A stretch of DNA of 64,000 nt, taken from positions 86,402 to 150,401 of the forward strand of contig NZ_BAMJ01000001.1 in NCBI RefSeq assembly GCF_000615805.1, given 5' to 3'. How positions within the stretch are numbered: the first letter of the stretch is position 1; the number at the start of each line of letters is the position of its first letter. Positions 19,689 through 29,605 of the stretch are shown one piece after another. The notes below the pieces were generated by a model. It made no database searches, had not been told where the DNA came from, and saw nothing but the letters and a program-made list of their open reading frames with translations. Both the position numbers and the translations under genes were made by a program. Source of the DNA: Latilactobacillus fuchuensis DSM 14340 = JCM 11249. GTDB taxonomy: Bacteria > Bacillota > Bacilli > Lactobacillales > Lactobacillaceae.

Positions 19689-21308
19689 CTATCCTTTGAA
19701 CTTAAAAGTTTGGGGCGCTTTTTTCCAGATAACGATGACCCCAATGGCGACATAAATTAAACTAACGACGGAAACCAACAGACAATAAATCAGACCCGAT
19801 GATTTGATTTGAAGACTCATGTAAGCCACCCAATAAAAAACGCCACTAATAATTTTGTAGGCTGGATTAACCACCGACAAATCACTCGAAAACGGCTGTA
19901 AGATATAATACACAAACAATTCATGAAAAGACAATAAAAATGACAGGCTGAACAGTAAGAAAATTAGTAATCCAAAGAAAAGCCCCCCTAAAAAGAAACC
20001 ATTAATAATGTTCACCAGTAAAAACATCGCCAAAATACTAACTGAGAGAATCCCATTATAATAAAAAGTCTTCCAAAAACGATAATAGAAACCTTGCAAA
20101 ATTGTTTTGGGTTCACGATAAAATGGATAAAACAATAATGCCGCATCACAGTTAATAAATAATATTTGAACGATCTTTTTCCCAAAGCCTAAAAGATACA
20201 TCAAAAAAAATAACACCGGTAACTGATTGATAAATATTTTTTCGCTATCTGCACTTTTCGGTAAGAAATACATCAGAATCGTTAAACCAACACCACCCAT
20301 GAGAATCCATAACAAGCGCCACTTTAAACTTCTATTTAACGCTGCACGATACCGTGTGAATAAAAGTGCATTTAAATAGTGATTCCCCTTCAGCTGACTT
20401 TTTTCACCTTCTACAAATTGTAACGCCTTTTGAAGCCGTAAGCCTTCTCCAAAATAGGCATTTGTTTCACGTTTTGTTTTTTTGGATTCCGAAAATAAAC
20501 CAGTCGTACGCATTAGCACTCGACTGTAACTTTCTTGATCATCATGAATCAATAATAAACTGGCCCCAACCACGAATAGTAGCAACCCTAAACAGCCCCA
20601 AAAACTAAAGAGCACTTGATACATTATTGAAAAATAATTCTGCCATAAAATCAATCCAAGCGCTGCGATGATTGCCCCATAAACAGACCCTGAGAGTACG
20701 AAACGCGGCCACTTAGCAAGCATCCGAATAAGTCGCGCCTGATAAAAGAAAAAGGCTGCAAAACCTAAATAACCTAATAATCCGACAGGTACGATCCAAA
20801 AATTGCCAAGAATAAACGCCGATACGACAAATACAGGCAGATAAAATAAACTTTCCCTTAGCGGTTCGACAAAAGTCTTCATGCAAAGCACATCTCTAGG
20901 GGCAATCTGAAAATAGTTAATAAAATCCAGTTCAGACTGATAAAATGATTGCATGAAGCCTTCGATTGCTCTCGATAACAAAGGCACAGCCCCAAACCAT
21001 AAAATGAGTCCGGCAACCATTGGGCCATTGAGTCCGCTAAAATTAGTGATACTTTTAATCAGAATCATAATACCAACTCCGACGGCAATCCAAATAAATT
21101 TCAATAGTAATTTAAATAGAATCGATACGATTGCGCCAAGAATGAATAAACCGTGCTTAATGTCATAGTATTGAAAAATGGTTGCCGGAATTCGTTTCCC
21201 AATGAGCGGTATTTTGCGTATGTAATATAATAAACCGTTAATTTTACGGGTTAACTGAATTCGCTGCATGAAGCTATAAAGTTGAATGAGATGCATAAAT
21301 TCTGCCAT
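19689..21308 (-). CDS. ABC transporter permease, multi-spanning
   Basis: 539-aa integral membrane protein with about ten hydrophobic helices and no catalytic motif (examples: WIAVGVGIMILIKSI, FYLPVFVVSAFILGNFWIVP, ISILAMFLLVNIINGFF). Its start is directly after the stop of the ATPase gene, so the two form one transporter. The layout of an ATPase plus one large permease recalls Ecs-like or ABC-2 systems, but I do not recognise a specific family. Substrate unknown. Confidence 0.8.
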   Translation of the reverse strand: MAEFMHLIQLYSFMQRIQLTRKINGLLYYIRKIPLIGKRIPATIFQYYDIKHGLFILGAIVSILFKLLLKFIWIAVGVGIMILIKSITNFSGLNGPMVAGLILWFGAVPLLSRAIEGFMQSFYQSELDFINYFQIAPRDVLCMKTFVEPLRESLFYLPVFVVSAFILGNFWIVPVGLLGYLGFAAFFFYQARLIRMLAKWPRFVLSGSVYGAIIAALGLILWQNYFSIMYQVLFSFWGCLGLLLFVVGASLLLIHDDQESYSRVLMRTTGLFSESKKTKRETNAYFGEGLRLQKALQFVEGEKSQLKGNHYLNALLFTRYRAALNRSLKWRLLWILMGGVGLTILMYFLPKSADSEKIFINQLPVLFFLMYLLGFGKKIVQILFINCDAALLFYPFYREPKTILQGFYYRFWKTFYYNGILSVSILAMFLLVNIINGFFLGGLFFGLLIFLLFSLSFLLSFHELFVYYILQPFSSDLSVVNPAYKIISGVFYWVAYMSLQIKSSGLIYCLLVSVVSLIYVAIGVIVIWKKAPQTFKFKG

Positions 21309-22064
21309 TTACTCACCTGCTTCATTTGGAACAACCGTTTTTGAAACCATTTGCTGTTTTTCAGAATTTGTTGAAAGTAAAGCGATAATTTCCTCTTCAA
21401 AATTAGCATCATGAATTCGTTCAGCTGAAATACTAGTTAATTTACCGTCGTGTAAAAGAACAATCTCATCACATAAATCCTGGGCCAATTGTAAAATATG
21501 CGTCGAGAAAATAACCACTGAATTTTCTTTCTGTGCGATAATCAATTTTTTCATTTCATGGGCGGCGACGACATCAAACGACGTCAACGGTTCATCTAAT
21601 AATAAAACATCGGCATGAACCATCATTGTGACTAGCATTTGTACTTTATTATGCATGCCATACGAGTAGTCTCTTAAAAGACGATGATGATCTTTTTCTT
21701 CAATCCCCGCCTCTAACAAATAAACACTGGGATCTTGAATCCCTTGAATGCGGGCTTGATTGACCTCGATAAAAAATTTAACAAACTCATAACCGGTTAA
21801 AAAACCTGGTAAATGCGAAGTTGCATAGACAAACCCCACGTCGGTATTTTCATAATTCTGGCGCGATACGCCCTCTTCATCAAACGCAATTTGGCCACCA
21901 TCTAACGGTAAGTTGCGTGAAATACAATTAAAGAGCGTCGTCTTCCCTGAACCATTACGCCCTAATAAACCATATATTTTACCCTTTTCAAACGTAAAAG
22001 AAGCGTCATCAATAATGGTTTGTTGATCAAATTTTTTAGTCACATTTGTTAAAGTTAGTTTCAT
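21309..22064 (-). CDS. ABC transporter ATP-binding protein
   Basis: Single ATPase domain: Walker A GLLGRNGSGKTTLFNC, signature region RDYSYGMHNKVQML (degenerate; no LSGGQ), Walker B VLLLDEPLTSFD, switch His in FSTHILQ. The start MKLTLTNVTKKF at 22064 is preferred because GGGGGAAAAAG precedes it; a longer frame to 22175 has no such site. Partner of the permease that begins on the next base. Confidence 0.9.
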   Translation of the reverse strand: MKLTLTNVTKKFDQQTIIDDASFTFEKGKIYGLLGRNGSGKTTLFNCISRNLPLDGGQIAFDEEGVSRQNYENTDVGFVYATSHLPGFLTGYEFVKFFIEVNQARIQGIQDPSVYLLEAGIEEKDHHRLLRDYSYGMHNKVQMLVTMMVHADVLLLDEPLTSFDVVAAHEMKKLIIAQKENSVVIFSTHILQLAQDLCDEIVLLHDGKLTSISAERIHDANFEEEIIALLSTNSEKQQMVSKTVVPNEAGE

Positions 22065-22183
22065 CTTTTTCCCCCAACTGGTCATATTATTTTTTTCATT
22101 ATAGCACAAGAGAATAGCGCTTTCACATTTCGTTACTATTAGGGTATTCTCAAAAAATTGTACTCTGCCTGACATTTCTAATC

Positions 22184-22229
22184 AAAAAAATAGTCTCACA
22201 CCGATGAAACCTGGTGTGAGACTATTTCT
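22184..22229 (-). terminator. Terminator downstream of mnmA
   Basis: Stem AAATAGTCTCACACC / GGTGTGAGACTATTT with loop GATGAAACCT; a run of As on the left becomes the T-run for leftward transcripts. Confidence 0.85.
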
Positions 22230-22267
22230 AGTACATATTCTTATATTAACTTGAAAGGCTTTAGTCC

Positions 22268-22318
22268 AATTAACAATGTGCTGTTGAGTTGCTACCCACA
22301 CCTCAACACACTACTGAT
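22268..22318 (-). repeat. Post-stop repeat, family 2, copy 1 (degenerate)
   Basis: After the mnmA stop the minus strand reads AGTGTGTTGAGGTG then AGCAACTCA, resembling the element after the DUF1831 gene (AGTGTGTTGGGTTGCGG, then AGCAACTGA). Weak but in the same place relative to a stop codon and terminator. Confidence 0.4.
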
Positions 22319-23479
<1,161 letters not shown>

Positions 23480-23624
23480 TCAAATAGATTCTAGTTTTCT
23501 ACGAGTTGAAGGTCGTGAATTCCAGTAAACTCTATTATAACAATCACAGCAAAATTTTCAAATTATTACACTGACTTTTCATAAGTAAACAGTTTCAGGA
23601 AACGGACAACCTCCGCTTAACCTA

Positions 23625-23665
23625 AAATTCCCAATTATCTTAAAAACCAAGATAACTGGGAATTT
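23625..23665 (-). terminator. Terminator downstream of the DUF1831 gene
   Basis: Stem AATTCCCAATTATCTT / AAGATAACTGGGAATT, loop AAAAACC. It sits in the 348-base gap between mnmA and the DUF1831 gene; the mnmA-side part (23465-23620) shows nothing clear. Confidence 0.75.
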
Positions 23666-23667
23666 CT

Positions 23668-23812
23668 TGTTAATGCTCAGTTGCTGACCGCAACCCAACA
23701 CACTCATTTATTTAACGTGCTCCTCAAGTAGCCTTTTCCGGTTAACTACAAAATCATAACGCTGATTTCTAGGTTAATCCTCAAAGTCTGACCAACTTGC
23801 GTTAGCACTTAC
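23668..23812 (-). repeat. Post-stop repeat, family 2, two tandem diverged units
   Basis: Two similar units follow the DUF1831 stop on the minus strand: one with AAATAAGTAAGTG, GGTCAG, CTTTGAGGATTAAC and one with AAATAAATGAGTG, GGTCAG, AACTGAGCATTAAC, roughly 60% alike. They end just before the terminator hairpin. Confidence 0.45.
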
Positions 23813-24154
23813 TTATTTAACTAAAATATCCCGATCCATTAGATGTTGAATAATAAAATTAAATTGTTCAACATTCGCCGCATTTTGTTCGTTTTTAAAA
23901 ATATCAACCGCGTGCAACCCGTCTGGTGACGTAATTGACATTTTAAAAGTCTTTAGTTCTTTTTCAATCGTGATTTTTAATTTAATCGCTGCATTGAACG
24001 GTGATTTAGGATCTAATGGGCGTTCCAATTGGAAATTGCCGTTATTAGTGGGCACAAACCCAACATCCCGTAAGGTATACTTCTTAACGGCCGGATTTAA
24101 TCGATAAGTTGTCGAATCGCCCAAAACCGTTGCTGCTTCTTTTAATAAAACCAT
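23813..24154 (-). CDS. DUF1831 family protein
   Basis: 113-aa protein of unknown function, recognised as the lactobacillar DUF1831 type (MVLLKEAATVLGDSTTYRLNPAVKKYTLRDVGF). Predicted compact alpha/beta fold, no membrane helix. The start at ATG 24154 follows GGAGGT with 7 bases. Located 61 bases after the cysteine desulfurase gene and upstream of mnmA, which suggests a link to sulfur transfer for tRNA modification (inference). Confidence 0.85.
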   Translation of the reverse strand: MVLLKEAATVLGDSTTYRLNPAVKKYTLRDVGFVPTNNGNFQLERPLDPKSPFNAAIKLKITIEKELKTFKMSITSPDGLHAVDIFKNEQNAANVEQFNFIIQHLMDRDILVK

Positions 24155-24215
24155 TTGAATAACCTCCATTAAATCGTTCTCAAGTTCTATTTTAGCATAA
24201 GCTAGTAAGCGCTGC

Positions 24216-25382
24216 CTAGTCTTTAGCGTGTTGCTTTGCTAAATTCTTCTCAACGATTTTAGTTAACGTTGCACAAAAGGCGTCGAGTTGCGCTGCCGTC
24301 GTATCCTTACCAAAACTGATTCGAACACTTTCGGCGACACGGGGACTTTCTTTCCCATACATCGCGATTAGCACGTGTGACGGTTCCAAATCACCAGCGG
24401 TACAAGCTGAGCCACCGGAAACGGCAAAACCAGCTAAATCAAGGTTCATTTGTAAGACATAGGTCGAAACGCCTTTAATCCACAAATTCAAAACGTGCTG
24501 AACACGATCCGCACCTAAGCCACCATTGACTTCAAAAGCGACCTGGTTAGCCTTCAATGTCTCTAAAACTTGTTGCTTGAAGGCCGTATATTGAGCCTGG
24601 TGTTCAGCCTTGACCGCGGGTGTTAATAATTCAACCGCCTTGGCAAAACCAGCGACGGCCGGAATATTTTCCGTCCCAGCGCGGCGTTTCTTTTCTTGTT
24701 CGCCCCCCAATAATAAAGATGGCAAATGAATTGCGTCGTTGACGTACAAGAACCCAATCTGCTTGGGCCCGTTGATTTTATGGGCCGAAACCGATAAGAA
24801 ATCAATCTGATCCGCTTGCACGTCGATGTCCAATAAACCATAAGTCTGGGTGGCATCGGTGTGGAACCAAGCGTTCGATTCATGTACCAATTGACCAATT
24901 TCATGAATTGGCATATGACTGCCGACTTCATTGTTACCCATCATGATTGACACTAAGATCGTGTCTGGCGTTAAAGCCGCTTTTAGATCCGCTAAATTAA
25001 TCACGCCTTGTTCGTTCACGGGTAAGTAAACGACATCAAAACCTTGCGTTTCTAAATAAGCCATTGGTTTTAAAACTGAATGGTGTTCAATCGCCGTCGT
25101 AATCAGGCGTTTGCCTTCACCGGCGCGTTGCATCGCGGTTTTTAAAATCGCAGTATTATTACTTTCTGTCGCACCACTGGTCAGAATAATTTCGTTATCC
25201 TTGGCCTGAATGCTTTGCGCTAAAATATGTCGACTGTTATCTAAAACAGTATGCGCCTGACGTCCAAAATAATGCGTACTCGACGCATTTCCGAAATCGT
25301 TGACCATTTGGTCGGTCATCGTTTGAATGACCTCAGGGGCCATCGGAGTGGTTGCTGCGTTGTCTAAATAGATATGTTCCAA
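24216..25382 (-). CDS. Cysteine desulfurase, NifS/IscS family
   Basis: Pyridoxal-phosphate enzyme that strips sulfur from cysteine as persulfide. Motifs: YLDNAATTPMAPEV at the start, the PLP lysine in SVSAHKINGPKQIG, and the active Cys in SGGSACTAGDLEPSHVL. The start is TTG at 25382 with GAGGCG upstream. No iscU/sufU follows, and mnmA is nearby, so it probably serves tRNA thiolation rather than Fe-S assembly; could also feed LarE-type chemistry only indirectly. Confidence 0.93.
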   Translation of the reverse strand: MEHIYLDNAATTPMAPEVIQTMTDQMVNDFGNASSTHYFGRQAHTVLDNSRHILAQSIQAKDNEIILTSGATESNNTAILKTAMQRAGEGKRLITTAIEHHSVLKPMAYLETQGFDVVYLPVNEQGVINLADLKAALTPDTILVSIMMGNNEVGSHMPIHEIGQLVHESNAWFHTDATQTYGLLDIDVQADQIDFLSVSAHKINGPKQIGFLYVNDAIHLPSLLLGGEQEKKRRAGTENIPAVAGFAKAVELLTPAVKAEHQAQYTAFKQQVLETLKANQVAFEVNGGLGADRVQHVLNLWIKGVSTYVLQMNLDLAGFAVSGGSACTAGDLEPSHVLIAMYGKESPRVAESVRISFGKDTTAAQLDAFCATLTKIVEKNLAKQHAKD

Positions 25383-25518
25383 TTTTTTCGCCTCATTTTA
25401 AAAAGTATCTTATTTAGTTTAGCATAGATTATCCGAAAGTTACGCCCAAAACACTTAATCACAATTAAATAAAAATAGCGCACTGTGATAATTTTAGGGA
25501 TTTATACATTTCTTAAAC

Positions 25519-25641
25519 GCGTGTCATCACTCATCAATTTCCGTTCAAGTCAAAAAAGCGAGTTATCCTTAAGTTCAAGTTCAGGATAACTCGCTTTTTT
25601 AATTTGATACTCAATTGATAACCGAGTTCTGTCACAGCTTG
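25519..25641 (-). repeat. Dispersed terminator-carrying inverted-repeat element, copy B (shorter)
   Basis: After larE, the minus strand carries the same left flank as copy C (bases 25604-25641 are identical to 34525-34562), a different hairpin, and the start of the right flank (GACTTGAACGGAAATTGATGAGT), which then diverges after about 25520. The far arm is not recognisable. Confidence 0.85.
25552..25600 (-). terminator. Terminator of the lar operon inside repeat copy B
   Basis: Stem AAAAAAGCGAGTTATCCT / AGGATAACTCGCTTTTTT, with loop TAAGTTCAAGTTC. Confidence 0.85.
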
Positions 25642-25648
25642 ATCAACA

Positions 25649-26485
25649 TTAAGCTGTCATCAACGCTGCTTTTTGCGTTTCAGTTAAGGTCTCGTTCATC
25701 CGACCACTCTTGAAACCGGCTAAATCGACCGTGACAAATTCAAAACCAGCTTGTTGTAAAGCTTGGTTGACTTGAACACTATGCGTTAAAAATTCAGCGA
25801 TTTGTGCTTCTGGCACTTCAACTCTGGCGATTGCTTCATGATAACGTACGCGCACCGTTGGAAAGCCTAAATCACGCAAGAATCTTTCAGAGGTCATGAC
25901 TTGGTTAATCTTGGCTAATGTTAATTCAGTGTTGTATGGGAAGCGCGATGAGACCGAACAACTAGCGACTTTGTTCCAGTTGTTTAAATCTAATTTTTTT
26001 GCTAATTGACGGACGTCAATCTTATAGAAACCAGCGGCTTGTAAGACACTTTCAGCCCCGGCTTCATCCCGCGCCCGTAAACCTGGCCGGAAATCTGAAT
26101 TGTCATCCATAATCATGCCATCTAAAACATGGTCGAAACCCTTGTCGGCTGCAATTTGATTTAACCGTTGATAGAATAATTGTTTGCTGTAGTACCAAGT
26201 CTTAGGAGTATTATTGGCAATTTCTGAATTGGCTAAATAGTTTAATTCAGTCGTTAAAACGTTCGCACCCAATGCTTCAGCCAAATCAACGGCTTTATTA
26301 AATTCTTCATCGGTAAATAATTCTGAATTCGCAACAACGGCTAATACGTTAGCTTTACCTAATGTATCAAGTGCTGCTTTTAAGACGAGTGTGCTATCAA
26401 TCCCACCAGAAAAGGCGACAATGACTTTATTCATTTGTTTTAAATTAGCGACCAAACTTGCTTGTTTTTCTGATAATGTCTTCAT
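25649..26485 (-). CDS. larE: LarE, sacrificial sulfur transferase for the lactate racemase cofactor
   Basis: ATP-dependent enzyme of the PP-loop group that converts the pyridinium dicarboxylate precursor to the thiocarboxylic form by giving up its own cysteine sulfur. PP-loop SGGIDS is at 26-31. The sacrificial cysteine, Cys176 in the L. plantarum enzyme, falls exactly at residue 176 here (KVASCSVSSRFPYN). 278 aa is normal. Last gene of the lar operon. Confidence 0.95.
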   Translation of the reverse strand: MKTLSEKQASLVANLKQMNKVIVAFSGGIDSTLVLKAALDTLGKANVLAVVANSELFTDEEFNKAVDLAEALGANVLTTELNYLANSEIANNTPKTWYYSKQLFYQRLNQIAADKGFDHVLDGMIMDDNSDFRPGLRARDEAGAESVLQAAGFYKIDVRQLAKKLDLNNWNKVASCSVSSRFPYNTELTLAKINQVMTSERFLRDLGFPTVRVRYHEAIARVEVPEAQIAEFLTHSVQVNQALQQAGFEFVTVDLAGFKSGRMNETLTETQKAALMTA

Positions 26486-26501
26486 GATTAATGACTTCTT
26501 C

Positions 26502-26807
26502 CTATATTAGTTGTTCAAGTGCGGTTAATTCGGTTTGAATTTGATCCGCATAAGTTAAATTATTATGGTCTAAACTTTTGATCAACGTTAAATTTAAAGC
26601 TGAAGCAGCCCCAATTAATTGGTGATACTGCGGTTGTTCAGTCACTTGTTGTTGTTCAGTCAAACCACTAAATAGTTGTTCAATGGATAATAATGCTTGT
26701 TGGGCCTCGATTAAACTCGTTGAAATCGTCTCAGTTTGTGAGGCGTGTGCGGCGACATCAAAAAGTGCCAACATCATACTTTTAGTTTGTTGATATTGTT
26801 CTGTCAT
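26502..26807 (-). CDS. Small helical protein of unknown function within the lar operon
   Basis: Not recognised. 101 aa, Gln-rich and acidic, no cysteine and only three histidines, no membrane helix; sequence suggests a bundle of three or four amphipathic helices (STSLIEAQQALLSIEQLFSG, IGAASALNLTLIKSLDH, ADQIQTELTALEQLI). Starts 14 bases after larD with AGGGAGGC ahead of the ATG, and ends 16 bases before larE, so it must be translated with the racemase genes. The L. plantarum larABC1C2DE operon, as I recall it, has no gene here. Confidence 0.75.
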   Translation of the reverse strand: MTEQYQQTKSMMLALFDVAAHASQTETISTSLIEAQQALLSIEQLFSGLTEQQQVTEQPQYHQLIGAASALNLTLIKSLDHNNLTYADQIQTELTALEQLI

Positions 26808-26821
26808 TGGTCAAGCCTCCC

Positions 26822-27535
26822 TTAATAGCCAAAGAATCCGTGCATAAAGAGTGCCGCACATAAGCCACCAACAAATGGGGCGATTCCTGGAACAATAATC
26901 CCGTATTGCCAATCTGAATCAGCTTTATTTTTAATGGGTAAAATGGCATGGGCAATCCGTGGTCCCATATCCCGCGCTAGGTTCATCGCGAAACCGGTTG
27001 GGCCGCCCATCCCCATCCCGATGGCCCAAACGAGCAGACCAACGGCGATTGGCGCAATCCCAGGTGTTTTAATTTGTGTAATCGCAATGATTGACGCAAT
27101 AAAGACAAAGGTTGCAAAAAATTCGACAAAGAAATTCCGAGGTAAATTGCGGATACCAGGGGCCGTTGAGAAAATATTGCGAACAGCGACTGGATCGATA
27201 TTGCCCTCTGAGGCTTTAAATTCATCGGTATACATAATATAAACGATGATTGCACCGACAACCCCACCGAGGACTTCGGCAACGGAATAAGGAATAAACA
27301 TCATCCATGGAATGTTGCCTAACACACATTGGGCTAAGACCATGGCTGGGTTAATGGACACGTCGCCAAAGATAAAGAGGGCGACGGTAATCCCAAAACC
27401 CCACGTCGTAATCGAAAATAAATGGCCAGACCCACGATATTTTGATCCTTTTAAAACTTCGTCACTGTGGACCCCAACCCCAAAAACAATCATAAGAGCG
27501 GTGCCCATAAATTCTGCTAATAACTGATGAATCAC
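26822..27535 (-). CDS. larD: LarD, aquaglyceroporin-type lactic acid channel
   Basis: Membrane channel of the aquaporin/GlpF family, reported to pass D/L-lactic acid in L. plantarum. Six helices plus two half-helices; first pore motif INPAMVLAQ (NPA), second FAMNLARD (NLA in place of NPA, common in this family). The start is probably GTG at 27535, 7 bases after GGAGGA; an in-frame ATG at 27550 lies inside that ribosome site. Located between larC2 and the unknown small gene. Confidence 0.92.
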   Translation of the reverse strand: MIHQLLAEFMGTALMIVFGVGVHSDEVLKGSKYRGSGHLFSITTWGFGITVALFIFGDVSINPAMVLAQCVLGNIPWMMFIPYSVAEVLGGVVGAIIVYIMYTDEFKASEGNIDPVAVRNIFSTAPGIRNLPRNFFVEFFATFVFIASIIAITQIKTPGIAPIAVGLLVWAIGMGMGGPTGFAMNLARDMGPRIAHAILPIKNKADSDWQYGIIVPGIAPFVGGLCAALFMHGFFGY

Positions 27536-27557
27536 AATAATTTCCTCCATATAATAA

Positions 27558-28028
27558 CTATTTTAATTGCTGATAAACAGCGATATAAACTTGATTTAAT
27601 GCCAGATTTTGCGCTTTAGCAATTGCTAAACAATCCGCAAACTCTGGGCTGTATTTCTGAATATCCTGATAAGTCACGACCTTCACCTGCACATCGCCGT
27701 ATTCAGTGGTGACGGTGATAAAATCGCGCGGCATCACAGTCCGTTGCCACATTTGATAGCGCACCCCGACTGTGCTCGTATGTTTCAACATCAGATAAGT
27801 CATCTTTTGTTGGTCAGCAGGATGACACATGACCGTCAACTGGGTCGCAGGCCGGTTCTTCTTCATCTGGATTGGGGTAAAAAACGCATCAAGCGCCCCG
27901 GCATCCATCAATAACTCAATTACCGGTGCCACACTTTCAGCCGACTGGTCATCAATGTTGGCTGCCAACATCTGAATTTGATCTGCTGATTGTTGCACAA
28001 TTTGTTGGCTTAGTTTTTTTTTTCGCAC
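27558..28028 (-). CDS. larC2: LarC2, C-terminal half of nickel insertase LarC (made by -1 frameshift)
   Basis: Carboxy part of LarC, the CTP-dependent cyclometallase that inserts nickel into the pincer cofactor. The frame has its own possible GTG at 28028 but no good ribosome site; it overlaps larC1 by 19 bases across an A10 run. In L. plantarum the working LarC is a fusion made by programmed frameshifting of larC1 and larC2. Same arrangement here, so 156 aa should be read as the tail of a roughly 417-aa LarC. Confidence 0.93.
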   Translation of the reverse strand: MRKKKLSQQIVQQSADQIQMLAANIDDQSAESVAPVIELLMDAGALDAFFTPIQMKKNRPATQLTVMCHPADQQKMTYLMLKHTSTVGVRYQMWQRTVMPRDFITVTTEYGDVQVKVVTYQDIQKYSPEFADCLAIAKAQNLALNQVYIAVYQQLK

Positions 28029-28813
28029 AATAAAACGCGTAACGCATTTAACTGGTTAGTCTCCCGTTTACCAAAACCATAACCGACTTTCAAAATCGTT
28101 TGATCAGCAGGAATGGCCGTAAATTGGTTGACGATTGTTTTGACGATTCCCATCCCAGTCGGTGTAATTAATTCAGTCTGAATTTCGGGATTCTGTTTAA
28201 TCGGCACCTGACTATTGACCCGCATTTGCATCACGGCTGGTACGGGAACTGGCATCATGCCGTGGGCCACGTGAATAAAGCCACTGCCATCTGTTAATTC
28301 AGACGAATAAACTTGACCAACGCCTAACAACTCTAGTGCGACAAATACACCGACAATATCGACAATTGAATCGAGCGCACCAACTTCGTGAAAATGAATT
28401 TCGGCAACGGGGACTTGATGAACGACCGCCTCGGCTTGCGCAATTTCGGTAAAAACTTGTTTAGCGTTCTTTTTGACGTAATCACTTAAGTCACTATTAT
28501 CAATCAACGTTAAGATTTCACTTAAATGGCGCGCGTTTTGATGATGATGATCGTGCTCATGAGTTGTATGCGGATGATCGTGATGGTGTTCAACAAAACC
28601 CGTATCTTTTTGAACAGCCGTTAATTGAACATCAAAATCGGTGCCATAAATACTACTCTTAGCAATTCGGGTTGCCTGTAAGTGATAGCCCGTGACGTTC
28701 AGCTTGGCCAATTCAGTTTCAAACTGGTTGAAATCCACGCCTAAATCTAACAACGCACCAACAAACATGTCACCACTAATTCCTGAAAAAGCGTCTAAAT
28801 AAAGTGTCTTCAT
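28010..28813 (-). CDS. larC1: LarC1, N-terminal half of nickel insertase LarC
   Basis: Amino part of LarC. It starts [21 protein letters not shown], a family hallmark, and has a His-rich stretch at about 76-91 (HHHDHPHTTHEHDHHH) suited to nickel binding, then EIHFHEVGALDSIVDIVG. The frame ends in GAA AAA AAA AAC TAA. Start ATG overlaps the larB stop by one base (TAATG), giving coupled translation. Unshifted product would be 267 aa. Confidence 0.94.
   Translation of the reverse strand: MKTLYLDAFSGISGDMFVGALLDLGVDFNQFETELAKLNVTGYHLQATRIAKSSIYGTDFDVQLTAVQKDTGFVEHHHDHPHTTHEHDHHHQNARHLSEILTLIDNSDLSDYVKKNAKQVFTEIAQAEAVVHQVPVAEIHFHEVGALDSIVDIVGVFVALELLGVGQVYSSELTDGSGFIHVAHGMMPVPVPAVMQMRVNSQVPIKQNPEIQTELITPTGMGIVKTIVNQFTAIPADQTILKVGYGFGKRETNQLNALRVLLCEKKN
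28013..28023 (-). promoter_or_regulatory. Programmed -1 frameshift site in larC
   Basis: On the minus strand an A10 run ends in the heptamer A AAA AAC (28019-28013) in the zero frame, directly followed by the larC1 stop TAA. This is a classic X XXY YYZ slippery site. A slip by -1 reads on into LSQQIVQQ of larC2. The A-run could also allow transcriptional slippage. Confidence 0.85.
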
Positions 28814-29592
28814 TAATTTTTCTCCCCTGAATTTAAATGGTTCATCATGCTCGCCGCATACCCAGCACCAAAACCATTATCAATATTGACGACGGTAATC
28901 CCGGAAGCACAACTGTTTAACATGGTCATTAAAGCGGTCAGTCCACCAAAATTCGTCCCGTAACCAATGCTCGTGGGCACGGCAATCAGCGGTCGATTGA
29001 TTAAACCACCAACAACGCTAGCCAGAGCACCTTCCATCCCCGCAACGACAATCACCACTTGCGCTTGGCGAATCTCATCTAGATGTTCAAACAACCGATG
29101 AATCCCAGCCACGCCGACATCGTAAATCCGATTAACCCGATTGCCGTAGACTTCCGCGGTCAACGCCGCTTCTTCGGCCACGGCCATATCAGACGTCCCC
29201 GCGGTGACCACCGCAATCGTGGTCGTTGTTTGCGGAATCGCTTTAACCGTTAAAACAACACATTGTGCCATTTCATGGTACTGAGCGGTCGGTTCAACTT
29301 GTTGAATAAGCGCAAACTTGACCGGTGAAACCCGCGTACATAAAATATTTTCCGCATGTTGTTTTAAAGAACCGATAATCCCGATAATTTGTTCAGCGGT
29401 TTTGCCCGCGCCATAAATCACTTCCGGATAACCATTGCGCCGTTGCCGGCTCAAATCGACTTTGGCAAAACCTAAATCATCGATTGTCTGTTGTTGTTGC
29501 AGTTGTTGGGCCGCTTGATCAACGCCAATCTCTTGATGGGCGACGGCGGTTAGTAATTGCTGTAATTCATCCGTTGTTTTCAAACTAGTCAA
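28813..29592 (-). CDS. larB: LarB, nicotinate adenine dinucleotide carboxylase/hydrolase
   Basis: First enzyme of nickel-pincer cofactor synthesis: carboxylates and hydrolyses nicotinic acid adenine dinucleotide. The C-terminal half is an AIR-carboxylase-like (PurE-type) domain with [39 protein letters not shown] and VPTSIGYG. 259 aa is about usual. The start is TTG at 29592, with a second TTG three codons on; neither has a strong ribosome site, and larA ends 13 bases upstream. Confidence 0.93.
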   Translation of the reverse strand: MTSLKTTDELQQLLTAVAHQEIGVDQAAQQLQQQQTIDDLGFAKVDLSRQRRNGYPEVIYGAGKTAEQIIGIIGSLKQHAENILCTRVSPVKFALIQQVEPTAQYHEMAQCVVLTVKAIPQTTTTIAVVTAGTSDMAVAEEAALTAEVYGNRVNRIYDVGVAGIHRLFEHLDEIRQAQVVIVVAGMEGALASVVGGLINRPLIAVPTSIGYGTNFGGLTALMTMLNSCASGITVVNIDNGFGAGYAASMMNHLNSGEKN

Positions 29593-29605
29593 TTCTTTCT
29601 ATTAA

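Noticed and set aside
27558..28813. larC treated as a broken gene
   Set aside because: The two-frame arrangement with an A AAA AAC site is the known functional form of LarC.
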